A DNA stretch of 64,000 nucleotides from the NCBI RefSeq assembly GCF_000058485.1, contig NC_008278.1, forward strand, positions 5,326,962-5,390,961. The letters are read 5' to 3'. Position numbers and translations under genes: made by a program. Below the pieces are notes generated by a model. That model saw only the letters and a list, made by a program, of their open reading frames with translations. It did no database searches and had not been told where the DNA came from. Position 1 is the stretch's first letter. Each line of letters begins with the position of its first letter. The DNA comes from Frankia alni ACN14a. GTDB lineage: Bacteria > Actinomycetota > Actinomycetes > Frankiales > Frankiaceae. Of the stretch, positions 45,346-54,422 are shown in pieces.

Positions 45346-46029
45346 TCAGCTCTCTCCCGCGAGCAGCAGCGGGATGTCGTGGGCGTAGTCGGCGACGGCG
45401 GTGCCGGCGAGATAGCCGACTCGGGCGACGCCGTCCGGGCCGATCGCCGTGACCTGGCTGCCGTGCGGCACCACGATCGTGCCATCCGCGGCCGGCGTCG
45501 GCGTGCTGAAGGTGACGCCGGCCGTGTCGGCGAGTCGGGTCACCGCCGTCGCCGGCCCGGTCAGGCCGACGAACGACCGGTCGAACTGATCGAGCCAGTG
45601 GCGCAGGACCGGGCCCGTGTCGCGGGCCGGGTCGGTCGTCGCGACGACCACCCGGACCCGGTCGCGCTGCGCGGGGGTGAGCAGACCCACCGCGGCGGCG
45701 AGGTCGGCGACCGTCGTGGGGCAGATGTCCGGGCAGGAGGTGTAGCCGAAGAACAGCAGGGTGAGCCGGCCGTCGGCGGCAGCCGGCAGGGTCCACGGCC
45801 GGCCGGCGGTGTCGGTGAGGGTCGCGCCGGGCAGGCGTACCGGGGGGTCGAGGCGCACGCCGCGCACCCCGGTGGCGCCGCTGACGTCGTCGAGGTGCAC
45901 CGGTCCCCCGGCCGGCGACCCCGAGCCGCCGGCGGGCCCGCAGGCGGCGAGCAGACCGAGCAGCGCGACGAGGCAACCGACCAGAACCGCCGCGCGGCCC
46001 CACCGCGGCGGCCTGCCGCGCAGGGTCAC
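45346..46029 (-). CDS. Sco1/SenC copper chaperone lipoprotein
   Basis: 227 residues. Lipobox LLAACG (Cys near residue 32), then a thioredoxin-like Sco domain: TLLFFGYTSCPDICPTTV with the CxxxC copper pair, DPARDTGPVLRHWLDQFD, and VPHGSQ with the ligand His. Sco proteins deliver Cu to cytochrome oxidase and in Streptomyces also serve GlxA-type oxidase maturation. GTG 46029 overlaps the GH6 stop (GTGA), tying it to the GlxA/CslA cluster; no cytochrome oxidase genes are nearby. Confidence 0.93.
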   Translation of the reverse strand: MTLRGRPPRWGRAAVLVGCLVALLGLLAACGPAGGSGSPAGGPVHLDDVSGATGVRGVRLDPPVRLPGATLTDTAGRPWTLPAAADGRLTLLFFGYTSCPDICPTTVADLAAAVGLLTPAQRDRVRVVVATTDPARDTGPVLRHWLDQFDRSFVGLTGPATAVTRLADTAGVTFSTPTPAADGTIVVPHGSQVTAIGPDGVARVGYLAGTAVADYAHDIPLLLAGES

Positions 46030-47363
46030 GCGGCCCTGCTCGCCAGGCCCAGGGCGTAGTCGAGCCACCATCCGCCGGCGGCCGGGCCGCCGTTGCACGC
46101 GCCGTCGGACTCGCCGGGCACCTTGATCCAGAGGTAGGCGTCGGCGCGCGGGTTGCCCGTCCGGCCGCTGGGAGCCACGCCCAGGCCTCGGCCGGGTGGG
46201 TTGCACCAGGCGTTGTCGGCCGCCGGCCCCCGACCGTTGCGGGAGGTGTCGACGACGTAGTGGGCGGTGCCGCCGAGGGCGGCGACGACCGCGTCGCCGT
46301 AGGCCGTCTCGTCGGCGGTCTCGTCGAAGTTCGACACGTTGAGGGCGAAGCCCCGGGCCCGGGCGACGCCGGCCTGGCGCAGCCGGGCGGCGGTGTCGGC
46401 GACCGAATGCCAGGAGGCGTTGCCGGCGTCGAGGTAAACCTCGGCCCCGACCGCGGCGAGCTGGTCGACGGCGTAGCCGAGCATGGCGTACCGGGCGGTG
46501 GCGGCGGCCGGCGCCAGGCAGTCGATCTGGGCCAGGGCGTCCGGCTCCAGGATGACCGCGGCGGGGCCGGAGCCGATGCCGGCGGCGAAGGCGGCGATCC
46601 AGGCCCGGTAGGCGGACTCGCCGCCGACCCCGCCCGCCGACTGGCCACCGCCGCAGTCGCGCTGCGGGATCGCGTAGGCGACGAGCACGGGCAGCGCGCC
46701 GGCCGCCCGCACCACCCGGACCCGGTCGGCGACGCGGGTGCGCACGGTGGCGGGATCCGGATCGCCGAACCAGTCCGCGTGGGAGCGGTCGGCCAGTCGG
46801 GACAGCGTCTGCGCGCCGGCGGGATCGCTCTGGCGCAATGTGCGCACCGCCTGGGCCGCGTCACCGGCGGGATCGACGTAGAGGGTCGCGGCGGCGAACG
46901 GGTCGCCGGCCGTCGCAGCGACGACCGCCGGCAGCGCCGCGGCGCCGGTCGGCGTGCCGGAACCCCCGGCGCCCGCGACGGTGGGCCCGACCACCGTGAC
47001 CGCCGGGCTGGCCGACGCCACCGGCCGGGTGGCACGGGCGGCGGGCGCGAGGGCCACGCCGACCTTCGCCCCCGGGACCGGGCCCGACGAGGCGAGTGTC
47101 GGCTCCGCCGGCGCCGGGGCGGGGGTGAGGGTGATGATGCCGGGCTGCGCGGCGACCGTGCTCGATCCGCCCGAGGACCCGTAGGCCGGCTCGATGACGA
47201 GTTGTTCCAGCCCGAAGCCGGCGCACACCATGAGCGCCGCGAACGGCCAGAGCAACGCGAAGAACCGGCCGTGGTGACCTCGCGCGGCGCCCGCGGCCGC
47301 CGGGACCCGGCCCACCGCCGGGGTGGGACGACGATGACGGCGGTGCCCCGAGGCGTCCGACAC
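46026..47363 (-). CDS. Membrane-anchored GH6 family beta-1,4-glucanase (second copy)
   Basis: 445 residues. N-terminal basic segment and one membrane helix (FFALLWPFAALMVCAGFGL, about 32-50), Pro/Ala linker, then GH6: YAIPQRDCGGGQSAGG, AVILEPDALAQIDCL, EVYLDAGNASWHS, GFALNVSNF, YVVDTSRNGRGP, WCNPPGRGLG and AYLWIKVPGESDG. The catalytic-acid Asp of ILEPDAL is present. GTG 47363 directly follows GGAGGTCGT; earlier in-frame starts run into repeats and were rejected. It trims or cuts a beta-1,4-glucan. Confidence 0.9.
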   Translation of the reverse strand: MSDASGHRRHRRPTPAVGRVPAAAGAARGHHGRFFALLWPFAALMVCAGFGLEQLVIEPAYGSSGGSSTVAAQPGIITLTPAPAPAEPTLASSGPVPGAKVGVALAPAARATRPVASASPAVTVVGPTVAGAGGSGTPTGAAALPAVVAATAGDPFAAATLYVDPAGDAAQAVRTLRQSDPAGAQTLSRLADRSHADWFGDPDPATVRTRVADRVRVVRAAGALPVLVAYAIPQRDCGGGQSAGGVGGESAYRAWIAAFAAGIGSGPAAVILEPDALAQIDCLAPAAATARYAMLGYAVDQLAAVGAEVYLDAGNASWHSVADTAARLRQAGVARARGFALNVSNFDETADETAYGDAVVAALGGTAHYVVDTSRNGRGPAADNAWCNPPGRGLGVAPSGRTGNPRADAYLWIKVPGESDGACNGGPAAGGWWLDYALGLASRAA

Positions 47364-47527
47364 ACGACCTCCGAATGCACGCGACCGCGCGGCGTTGACG
47401 CGCAGTGCCCCGATGTCGGGAAAGAGCATATCGACCGCCACAATGGCGACACACCGGCGGGTACCGGGGAATCTGCCGTACCGGGAGACTTCCCTCCCCC
47501 GTCCGGGGGGCGCGGATAACCGGTCGG

Positions 47528-47597
47528 CGTTCAGCCGGGCGTTCAGTCGGGCGTTCAGTCGGACGTTCAGTCGGACGTTCAGTCGGACGTTCAGCCC
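47528..47597. repeat. 12-bp array starting on a stop codon
   Basis: Six units of CGTTCAGTCGGA; on the minus strand TGA recurs every 12 bp from the GH6 stop at 47591 to 47531. It lies in the 227-bp gap between the two GH6 genes. Confidence 0.9.
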
Positions 47598-48853
47598 GCG
47601 GCGTTGCGCACGAGCTCCGCGGCCTGTTGCGGCCACCATGCGCCCGCCGTCGGATCGCCCCGGCCGCATTCCCCGTCGCTGGCGCCGGGCGTCTTCACCC
47701 AGAGGAACGCGTCGGCATGCGGATATCCCGTGCTGGTCGTGGGTTTCTCGCCGAGGCCGCGACCCGGCGGGTTGCACCACGGGTTCGTCAGCCCCACCGC
47801 CGGTCCGCGGCCGTTGCGGGAGGTGTCGACGACGTAGTGCGCCCCCCCGACGAACCGGGAGAGGACCTCGGCGCGGGCGGCCTCGTCCTCGGTGCGGTAG
47901 TAGTTCGCCACGTTGACGGCGAAGCCGCGGGCGTGCGCGATCCCGGCCTGCGCCAACCGCCCGGCCATGACCGCCGGGGCGATCCAGCCGCAGTTCGCGC
48001 CGTCCAGGTAGACGCTGGTCGCCGGCAGCGCGCCGTACACGTCGACCGCGTCACGCAGCAGCGCGTAGCGTTCCGCCGCCTGGGCGGCGTCGAGCCGGTC
48101 GATCTGCCCGAGCGCGTCGGGTTCGAGCACGATGACCGCCGCCGCGCCGCCGATACCCGCGGCGACCTGACGGGTGAACTGGCGGTAGGCGGCGGCGTCG
48201 GGCAGCCCGCCGGCGGAGTAGACGCCCCCGGTGTCCCGGTGCGGGATGGCGTAGACCATGTACACGGCGGTGGCGCCGGTCGCCTCCGCCGCGGCGGCCC
48301 GGCTGTGGACCTCACCGACGACGTCGGTCACCCAGTCGCCGACCGGGAAGGCGCTCGAGGTCTGCACGAGCGGGGCGATGGCCGCGGCCTCGGCCGGGTG
48401 TGCCTGGGCCTGCTGCGCCGCCTGGCCGGCCGGGTCGACCAGGAACGGACCCCGGGGCGCGCGGCCCCGCGCGGCGGCGCCGTCGGCCGACCCGGCGGCG
48501 GCCTCGCCGCCGGCAAGGGACGGACCGCCCCCGGCACCGCCGCCCGCGGGGCAGCGGGTCGGGTCCGGGGCGGGCACCGCAGTCGTGGCACCGGCCGCGC
48601 CCACGGCCCCGCCGGCCCCGCCGGCGCCGCCGGCCGACTTCCCCCCGCCCGGGCCGCACCCGACCAGCGTGACGACCAGCGCCGCGACCAGGGCGAGGAC
48701 GGCGGCGACCCCGCGGGGTCGCCCGCCGGCGCGCGGGCGCCAGGCCCGCCCTGCCCGGCCACGCGGGGCCGGGGCCCGGCGCGGCCAGGCCGGCCGCACC
48801 CGGTCGCCGCCCGGCGGCGTGGGCGCGGCGACCCGGGACCTGGACGTCGGCAC
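47591..48853 (-). CDS. GH6 family beta-1,4-glucanase lipoprotein (CslZ-like)
   Basis: 420 residues. Signal ending in lipobox TLVGCG (Cys near residue 66), Gly/Ala spacer, GH6 domain: VYAIPHRDTGGVYSAGG-type segment, IVLEPDALGQIDRL, SVYLDGANCGW, GFAVNVANYYRTEDE, YVVDTSRNGRGP, WCNPPGRGLG, AFLWVKTPGASDG. GTG 48853 follows GAGAGGAG by 7 nt. Directly downstream of glxA (51 nt), as cslZ follows glxA in Streptomyces; likely edits the polymer made by CslA. Confidence 0.92.
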   Translation of the reverse strand: MPTSRSRVAAPTPPGGDRVRPAWPRRAPAPRGRAGRAWRPRAGGRPRGVAAVLALVAALVVTLVGCGPGGGKSAGGAGGAGGAVGAAGATTAVPAPDPTRCPAGGGAGGGPSLAGGEAAAGSADGAAARGRAPRGPFLVDPAGQAAQQAQAHPAEAAAIAPLVQTSSAFPVGDWVTDVVGEVHSRAAAAEATGATAVYMVYAIPHRDTGGVYSAGGLPDAAAYRQFTRQVAAGIGGAAAVIVLEPDALGQIDRLDAAQAAERYALLRDAVDVYGALPATSVYLDGANCGWIAPAVMAGRLAQAGIAHARGFAVNVANYYRTEDEAARAEVLSRFVGGAHYVVDTSRNGRGPAVGLTNPWCNPPGRGLGEKPTTSTGYPHADAFLWVKTPGASDGECGRGDPTAGAWWPQQAAELVRNAAG

Positions 48854-48904
48854 GAAGTCACTCCTCTCGACGGTGGCCTCGCCGACCCCGGCGTCGGGCG
48901 GCCG

Positions 48905-50614
48905 TCAGGGGGTCACGTGCACCCAGGTCGCGACCGACGGCACGTTCGCACCGTTGTCGACGAAGAGCATGTACCAGTCACCCGGCAGGACGTTCGGATT
49001 GTCCGGCACGCTCACGGTGACCGTACCGTCCGCCTGTGCCGTGATCGGCAACGCTACCGACCGTTGCTCGGTGTCGGTCACGTGGGTGTAGGCACCGGGC
49101 CGCATCAGCCGGACCTTGCCGATCTTCTGTGAGGCGTGCAGGGTGATCGTCGTGCCTCGGGTGATCGTGCCCGGGGCGCCGCTGATCACCGGGCGTTCCC
49201 CGGCGTACAGGTAGGGCGGGGAGTAGACCTCGACGCGGGTGTCGAACGTGTTGTCGTCGCTGAGCGGGTTCGAGCCGAAGACCGCGACCCGGCCGTCGGG
49301 CAGCAGCAGGTACTCGGAGTGGTAGTCGCGGCCGACATGCGGGTCGGCCACCGGGCGGAACGCCTTCGTCGCCGGGTCGTAGATCTCGGCGGTGAGGGTG
49401 TCCTTCGCCCGGTAGCGCCGCGACCCGCCGGAGACCAGCACGGTGTCGTCGGGCAGCAGCACGGCGCCCGGGTACCGCTTCGGCGAGCTGAGGTCCGGAC
49501 CGCGCTGCCAGGCGGGCTGCGGCGCGGCCAGGTCGACGATGGCGGTGCGGTCGGTCGCCACCTGGGTGTCGCCGACGCCCCCGCCGCCGATGAACATGAC
49601 CTTCTGGTCCTGCGCCGGGGCGAGCAGCACGGTGCCGGCCGTCTCGTTGACCTCGGGCAGCGGCAGCCCGGGAACGGCCTGGAACTGGTTGTTCGTGAGA
49701 TTCCACAGGCCCGACTGGCGCGCCTCCAGCGACGCCGGTCCGTAGCCGGAGTTGGCGCCGGAGAAGAACAGTCGCCCGTCGGCGGCGAGCAGCAGCGACG
49801 GGTAGGTCGGGAACTCCTTGACCAGCTCCGGATGCTCGATCCAGGCCGAGCTCGCGATGTCGTAGGACTCGGTGTTGCCCGGGTCGATGTCGCCGTTCTC
49901 GTTGAGCCCGGAGACGGCGACGACCGCGCCGTTGGCGAGCGTGACCAGCGTCGGATACCAGCGGGCGTGCTGCAGGAACCCGGTCTTGACGTACCGCTCG
50001 CTGATCGGATCGAACACGTAGGAGTCCTTCAGGCCCTCGTATTCCTTCTTCTTGCCGTCGGGGGCGTCCTGCGCCAGCACCTCGTAGGCCTTCGTCCCGC
50101 CGGCGATCAGCAGATCGCCGTTGGGCAGGAAGGCGTGACCGGCGCAGAAGACGTCCCACGGCGTGTAGATCTTCTGGAAGCTGTTCGCCGTCGGATCCCA
50201 CAGGACGGTCTCGAACCGCTTGGCGTCGAAGTTGTTCTTGTCGTTGCCGGAACCGGACATCAACAGAACCTTGCCGGTGCGCAGCAGCGCGGCATGGATG
50301 GACCGCGAGCCGCTGTCCGCGACGATGTCCCAGCGCCCGTTGTCCCGCATGTACGCGGGCTGGTGGGAGCGCCACTCGTCGTACCGGTCGGACGCCCAGG
50401 AGTCCATGTACGGGAAGTTGCCGGCGAGGACGACGAGCACGATGACCGTCGCCTGCAGGAGCCGACGGCGCCGCCGGGAGGTCGTCGGCGCGGCGACGAC
50501 GGGGGCCATCCGGGGGTCGTCGAGTGGCCGCGGTCCGCCCGGCGGCGGCAGGTCGGAGACGGTCGGCGGGTCGGGGTCCGGCGTCGGGCCGGAACGCCGG
50601 GGACGGTCGGCCAT
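48905..50614 (-). CDS. glxA: Copper-radical (galactose oxidase-like) oxidase GlxA
   Basis: 569 residues: N-terminal membrane anchor (about 46-65), kelch propeller and C-terminal Ig-like DUF1929 domain. Radical-site residues visible: Cys in DVFCAGHAFLPNG, Tyr in HARWYPTLV (Cys-Tyr cofactor), Tyr-His in RDYHSEYLLLPDG, and His in AYTHVTDTEQRS. GlxA oxidises a terminal sugar alcohol of the CslA-made glycan on the outside of the membrane. ATG 50614 shares one base with the cslA stop, so synthase and oxidase are co-translated. Confidence 0.95.
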   Translation of the reverse strand: MADRPRRSGPTPDPDPPTVSDLPPPGGPRPLDDPRMAPVVAAPTTSRRRRRLLQATVIVLVVLAGNFPYMDSWASDRYDEWRSHQPAYMRDNGRWDIVADSGSRSIHAALLRTGKVLLMSGSGNDKNNFDAKRFETVLWDPTANSFQKIYTPWDVFCAGHAFLPNGDLLIAGGTKAYEVLAQDAPDGKKKEYEGLKDSYVFDPISERYVKTGFLQHARWYPTLVTLANGAVVAVSGLNENGDIDPGNTESYDIASSAWIEHPELVKEFPTYPSLLLAADGRLFFSGANSGYGPASLEARQSGLWNLTNNQFQAVPGLPLPEVNETAGTVLLAPAQDQKVMFIGGGGVGDTQVATDRTAIVDLAAPQPAWQRGPDLSSPKRYPGAVLLPDDTVLVSGGSRRYRAKDTLTAEIYDPATKAFRPVADPHVGRDYHSEYLLLPDGRVAVFGSNPLSDDNTFDTRVEVYSPPYLYAGERPVISGAPGTITRGTTITLHASQKIGKVRLMRPGAYTHVTDTEQRSVALPITAQADGTVTVSVPDNPNVLPGDWYMLFVDNGANVPSVATWVHVTP

Positions 50615-53136
50615 CAGTGCAGCTCCTCGAGCGTGCCATCGAGGGTGACGCGGCGGCGGCGCGGGGTGAGCCGCATCGTGACGTCCTCGACGTAGGCGGG
50701 CTGCTCGCCCGCGGCGGACACCCCGGCCAGGTCCTTGCCGCGCCGGGTCAGGACGGTCTGCTGTTCCGTGAACGCCGGTTCGACCTGGGCAGGCTCGTCG
50801 TCGGCGTAGGCGGGCTCGGCGTAGGGGAGCTCGGTGAAGGGGAGCTCGTCGTCGGCGTAGGCGGGCAGGTCGGCCGGCCGCTCGGCAGCCCGGCGCTCCC
50901 GGCGCCACTCGCGCCCGTCCGCGGCGGGCCGATCGCCTTCCCGCGGCGGCCGGCCCCCGCTGGAGGGCAGTGTGCGGGTGATGACGGTGTCCTGGTCGGC
51001 ACCGCCCGCGCCGGCGATCCCACCACCACCACCACCACCACCACCACCGGCACCGCCGGCACCGCCACCGCCAGCGCCACCGGCTGCGGCTCGGGCCGCG
51101 GCCGCGGCCGCCGCGGGGGCGGACAGCAGGATGGTGGGCCCGTCCACGCCCGTGGAATCGCCCGCCCGGCCCGCGGACTTCGCCGACGCGGCGGCGGGAA
51201 CCCTCGGTCCGACGATCGTCTCGGCGCCGGCACCGGACGCGCCGGCGCCGGCCAGCACCGCGGGAATCGGCACGTGCACGTGCTCCGTCGCCGGCTCGGC
51301 GAACGTCGCGACGACGGCGGCCGGCACCTCCTCGGTGACCGGGTCGAGGGCGGACGGGTACCCGGCCGCGGCCGCGCGGACGGGTGCGTGCCCGCCCGAC
51401 CCGACGGTCCGCGGCGCGCTACGCGGCGCCGGCACGTGCGCGGCGGGCAGCGGGTTCGGCGCCGCCGCACGCCGCGGCGCGAGGATCGGCTCGAGGCCCC
51501 AGAGCCCGATCGGCAGCAGACAGGTCACCAGCGACAGCGAGACCCAGACCATGTTCGCCGGGTACAGGTGGCCGAGCGCGGCGGCGGCCGCGATCGACCC
51601 CGCCGACCAGGCCGCCCAGAACAGGTGCTTGCGGAAGGTCAGCAGCCGGTCCGGGCTCGCCTGGTCGCCCTTCGGCGTCACGACGAAACCGAGCTTGCGC
51701 CGGAAGATCGCCCCGACGAACGCCGTCGAGTAGAACGGCGTGCACAGCACCGACACGAAGATGCCGGACATCCCGGCGCTGCCCGCCTCCTCGTGCGGGC
51801 TGGTGTTGAACCGGCGCAGCCAGAAGTAGAGCAGCAGCCGGGCGGCGAACACGTCGATGTAGAGCGCCAGCCACGCCGAGACGTGCACGACCACCCCGGT
51901 GGAGCCCAGCGCCATGTACGTCGTGGTGAGGATCATGCCGAGGATCCAGGTCAGCGCGACCGTCGGGTAGTGCAGCATGAGCGTGGCGTAGTGCAGCCGC
52001 GGGCCCCAGCTGAGCTTGCGCATCCGGCCGGCGGCCTCGGTGACGAGGACCTCGTTGGCGCCCCGCGCCCAGCGCAGCTGCTGGCTGAAGAAGTCCGTCC
52101 AGGTGGCCGGGCCCTCACCGACGGCGATGACGTCCGGGGTGTAGACCGAGGTCCAGCGGTGGTTCGTTCGCGGGTTGCGGGCGCCGTGCACGGCGAACGA
52201 CGTCGCGAGGTCCTCGGTGATCGAGTCCTGGAAGCCGCCGATCTGCCGCCAGGTCTCGACCCGGTAGGCGTGGTTCGTGCCCACGAACATGCCGGCGGCG
52301 AACCGGTTCGCGGCCCGCTGGATGACCGAATGGAACATGTAGTTCTGCGCCTCGGCGCCACGGGTCAGGTAATGGCGGAAGTTTCCGTAGACCTGCGGGC
52401 CGACGACGAAAGCGACGTTCGGATCCCGGAAATAGCCGAGCATGCGTTCCGCGAAGTTCGGCAGCGGGATATGGTCCGGGTCGACGGAGAGCACCACGTC
52501 GTAGGTGTCGCCGTGCGCGTCGAGCCACGAGTTGTGGTTGCCGTGCTTGGTCTTCGCCCGGAACCGGCCGCGGCCGGTGTTCCAGCGCTCCACACCCTTG
52601 CGGGAGAAGTGGTTGACCCCGATCTCGGCGCACATCGCACGCACCGCAGGGTCGTCACCCTCGTCGAGCAGCCAGACGTCGATCGTCGAGTCGTGGCGGA
52701 TGTTGCGCGCCGCGATGAGGGTGTCCCGGACGACGTCGAGGGGCTCCTTCGCCGGCACGATCGTCGTCGTGAAGGCGACGCGCAGCCCCTTCGGTGGTCG
52801 CACGGGCACCGGATTGCGCATGATGTAGGCCGACCAGCACAGGGTGATCGAGTTCAGTAGCCGGATACCCTCCGTGACCACGATCAGCCAGAACATCACG
52901 GCGTTGCCGACCTGCACGGCGGTCGGCAGGTACTTCGCATGCGGGTAGTGCTGCGGCTGAAGCAGCCACACGAAGAACAACGACGACAGGCCTACCGTGG
53001 CGATGAGCTGCGGCAACACCTGGTAGAGCGCCCGCCCGACCATGATCTTGCGGTAGGCGACGTGGTACTCCCCGCGGGCGGGGGGCTCCTGGAGCGGTCC
53101 GGCGAGCGTCGAGAACGACGCATAGTCATAGGCCAT
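50614..53136 (-). CDS. cslA: Cellulose synthase-like glycosyltransferase CslA
   Basis: 840 residues. Membrane GT2 synthase: helices near 40-90, catalytic core with VWLLDEGDD, VVLSVDPDHIPLP, TEDLATS and QQLRWARG (D, DxD, TED, QxxRW), then several C-terminal helices to about 540. A long cytoplasmic tail (about 560-840) is Ala/Gly/Pro-rich with a Gly run and acidic YADDE repeats, absent from core synthases. It polymerises UDP-sugar into a beta-glucan exported at hyphal tips in Streptomyces. ATG 53136 overlaps the preceding gene by 11 nt. Confidence 0.95.
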   Translation of the reverse strand: MAYDYASFSTLAGPLQEPPARGEYHVAYRKIMVGRALYQVLPQLIATVGLSSLFFVWLLQPQHYPHAKYLPTAVQVGNAVMFWLIVVTEGIRLLNSITLCWSAYIMRNPVPVRPPKGLRVAFTTTIVPAKEPLDVVRDTLIAARNIRHDSTIDVWLLDEGDDPAVRAMCAEIGVNHFSRKGVERWNTGRGRFRAKTKHGNHNSWLDAHGDTYDVVLSVDPDHIPLPNFAERMLGYFRDPNVAFVVGPQVYGNFRHYLTRGAEAQNYMFHSVIQRAANRFAAGMFVGTNHAYRVETWRQIGGFQDSITEDLATSFAVHGARNPRTNHRWTSVYTPDVIAVGEGPATWTDFFSQQLRWARGANEVLVTEAAGRMRKLSWGPRLHYATLMLHYPTVALTWILGMILTTTYMALGSTGVVVHVSAWLALYIDVFAARLLLYFWLRRFNTSPHEEAGSAGMSGIFVSVLCTPFYSTAFVGAIFRRKLGFVVTPKGDQASPDRLLTFRKHLFWAAWSAGSIAAAAALGHLYPANMVWVSLSLVTCLLPIGLWGLEPILAPRRAAAPNPLPAAHVPAPRSAPRTVGSGGHAPVRAAAAGYPSALDPVTEEVPAAVVATFAEPATEHVHVPIPAVLAGAGASGAGAETIVGPRVPAAASAKSAGRAGDSTGVDGPTILLSAPAAAAAAARAAAGGAGGGGAGGAGGGGGGGGGGIAGAGGADQDTVITRTLPSSGGRPPREGDRPAADGREWRRERRAAERPADLPAYADDELPFTELPYAEPAYADDEPAQVEPAFTEQQTVLTRRGKDLAGVSAAGEQPAYVEDVTMRLTPRRRRVTLDGTLEELH

Positions 53137-53974
53137 GGTCGACTCCGCGTTCCGCGGCTCCGTCGCCGCCCTGGATCCCACCGCGCCCCGCCGACCCGGC
53201 ACCCGACCCGGCCGCTCCTGACCCGACCGTTCCTGACCCAGCCGGCCCCGACACCCCGGCTCCGGACACCACGGCTCCGGACGCCACGGCTCCGGACGCC
53301 ACGGCTCCCGGCGTCTCGGCGGGGGCGGGCCCGGCGACAGGAGCGAAGCCGGCCTGCGCCGCTCCGGCCGGGCCGGCCCATCCGCCGGCCGTCGACGCGT
53401 GGGACTCCGCCGCGGCGCGGCGGGAGAGCCGCAGCCAGCCCACGGCCGTCAGCACCATCACGATTCCGGCCACGACCGCGGTCCACAGGCCCGCGCCGGC
53501 GGTGCCCGCCGCGACCGGTTCGTCGGTCTGGAAGGTGCCGATACGCAGCCGGCCGATCGTGTGCACGAGCGGATCGGCGGCGTGCAGCCGGCTCAGCGCG
53601 AGGCCGGTGACGGCGGCGCCGAGCAGGGCCAGCAGCGCGCCGAACGCGGCCCGGCCGCGGCGGTGCGCCAGCGGGCAGACCAGGGCCGTGACCAGGCCGA
53701 ACGCGACGACCAGCGGCCCGGCCGGCCGCAACTGCCAGCCCGATCGGGTGACCACCAGCAACGCCGAGCCGCGGTCCGACAGGGTCGCGCGCGCCCAGGT
53801 GCGCGTCACGGCGGCCGCGGCGATCAGCCCGGCCAACGCGCACAGCGCCAGCGCCCGGTCCGACCAGCGCGCGGCCCCCGCCGACGGGCGGCTCAGGCCC
53901 CGCCCGCCCGCCCGCTGCGCCCCCGGCCGCGCCGCGCCGGACCGCCCGTCTGCACTCGGTTCATCGTCGAACAC
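53126..53974 (-). CDS. Membrane protein of the cslA operon (Trp-associated membrane protein-like)
   Basis: 282 residues with four likely helices: LALCALAGLIAAAAVTRTW near 40, PLVVAFGLVTALVCPLA, AFGALLALLGAAVTGLAL and WTAVVAGIVMVLTAVGWL, then an Ala/Gly/Ser-rich tail with GAVASGAV repeats. The helix pattern resembles the Trp_oprn_chp family, but the context is polysaccharide export. GTG 53974 follows GGGAGGGG by 4 nt. First gene of the operon, overlapping cslA. Confidence 0.7.
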   Translation of the reverse strand: MFDDEPSADGRSGAARPGAQRAGGRGLSRPSAGAARWSDRALALCALAGLIAAAAVTRTWARATLSDRGSALLVVTRSGWQLRPAGPLVVAFGLVTALVCPLAHRRGRAAFGALLALLGAAVTGLALSRLHAADPLVHTIGRLRIGTFQTDEPVAAGTAGAGLWTAVVAGIVMVLTAVGWLRLSRRAAAESHASTAGGWAGPAGAAQAGFAPVAGPAPAETPGAVASGAVASGAVVSGAGVSGPAGSGTVGSGAAGSGAGSAGRGGIQGGDGAAERGVDHGL

Positions 53975-54100
53975 AAGACCCCTCCCAGCGGACGGCCACG
54001 CGCGTCGGCACTCCGACCGACCGCACGGGCATGCCGCGATACCGCGCCACCCCCTGGCGCGACAGGACCCACCGACCCCGCGCGGATCACGCTGGCAGCA

Positions 54101-54127
54101 GCCCCGCTGATAGACGCTCAGCGGGGC
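54101..54127 (-). promoter_or_regulatory. Perfect hairpin in the csl operon leader
   Basis: GCCCCGCTGA, 7-base loop, TCAGCGGGGC: a perfect 10-bp stem about 130 nt upstream of the first operon start. It could be an attenuator, an RNA protein-binding site, or a terminator of an upstream small RNA. Confidence 0.55.
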
Positions 54128-54159
54128 GAGATTGTTGCGCCATCCGCACAGGATTACCG

Positions 54160-54272
54160 TTACGTGAGCGTTCCTCGGGAACACTGCGTACACAGATTAT
54201 GCGGGCGCGCCGAATACGGCTCCGCCGGGCCCGGCTCGTCGGGCTGCCATTGTGACACTGACGTGAGCGTCA
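54160..54272 (-). promoter_or_regulatory. Two ACGTGAGCGT boxes in palindromes upstream of csl operon
   Basis: ACGTGAGCGT occurs at 54162-54171 and 54261-54270. The second lies in TGACG-tgag-CGTCA; the first abuts GTTCC-tcg-GGAAC (54170-54182). Spacing is 99 bp. Candidate operator pair in the 448-bp intergenic region (53975-54422). A loose repeat of GATGGCC-type units lies at 54335-54415. Confidence 0.4.
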
Positions 54273-54422
54273 TTCGAGGCGCGGACCGGCAAAATTACCC
54301 GACGTAGGTCGGAGCGTTGTCCGGCCGGTTGTCCCGCGATGAGATGGCCGGCCGCGCGATGGCCTCCGGTGAGATCGTCCTCGATGCGACGGCCCCTGGT
54401 GAGATGGCCCGCGCGGCGCCGA

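Noticed and set aside
46026-47780. Longer GH6 protein starting at 47780
   Set aside because: The upstream part reads through the 12-bp array and the other GH6 gene's 3' end; GTG 47363 has a strong ribosome site and gives a normal anchor.
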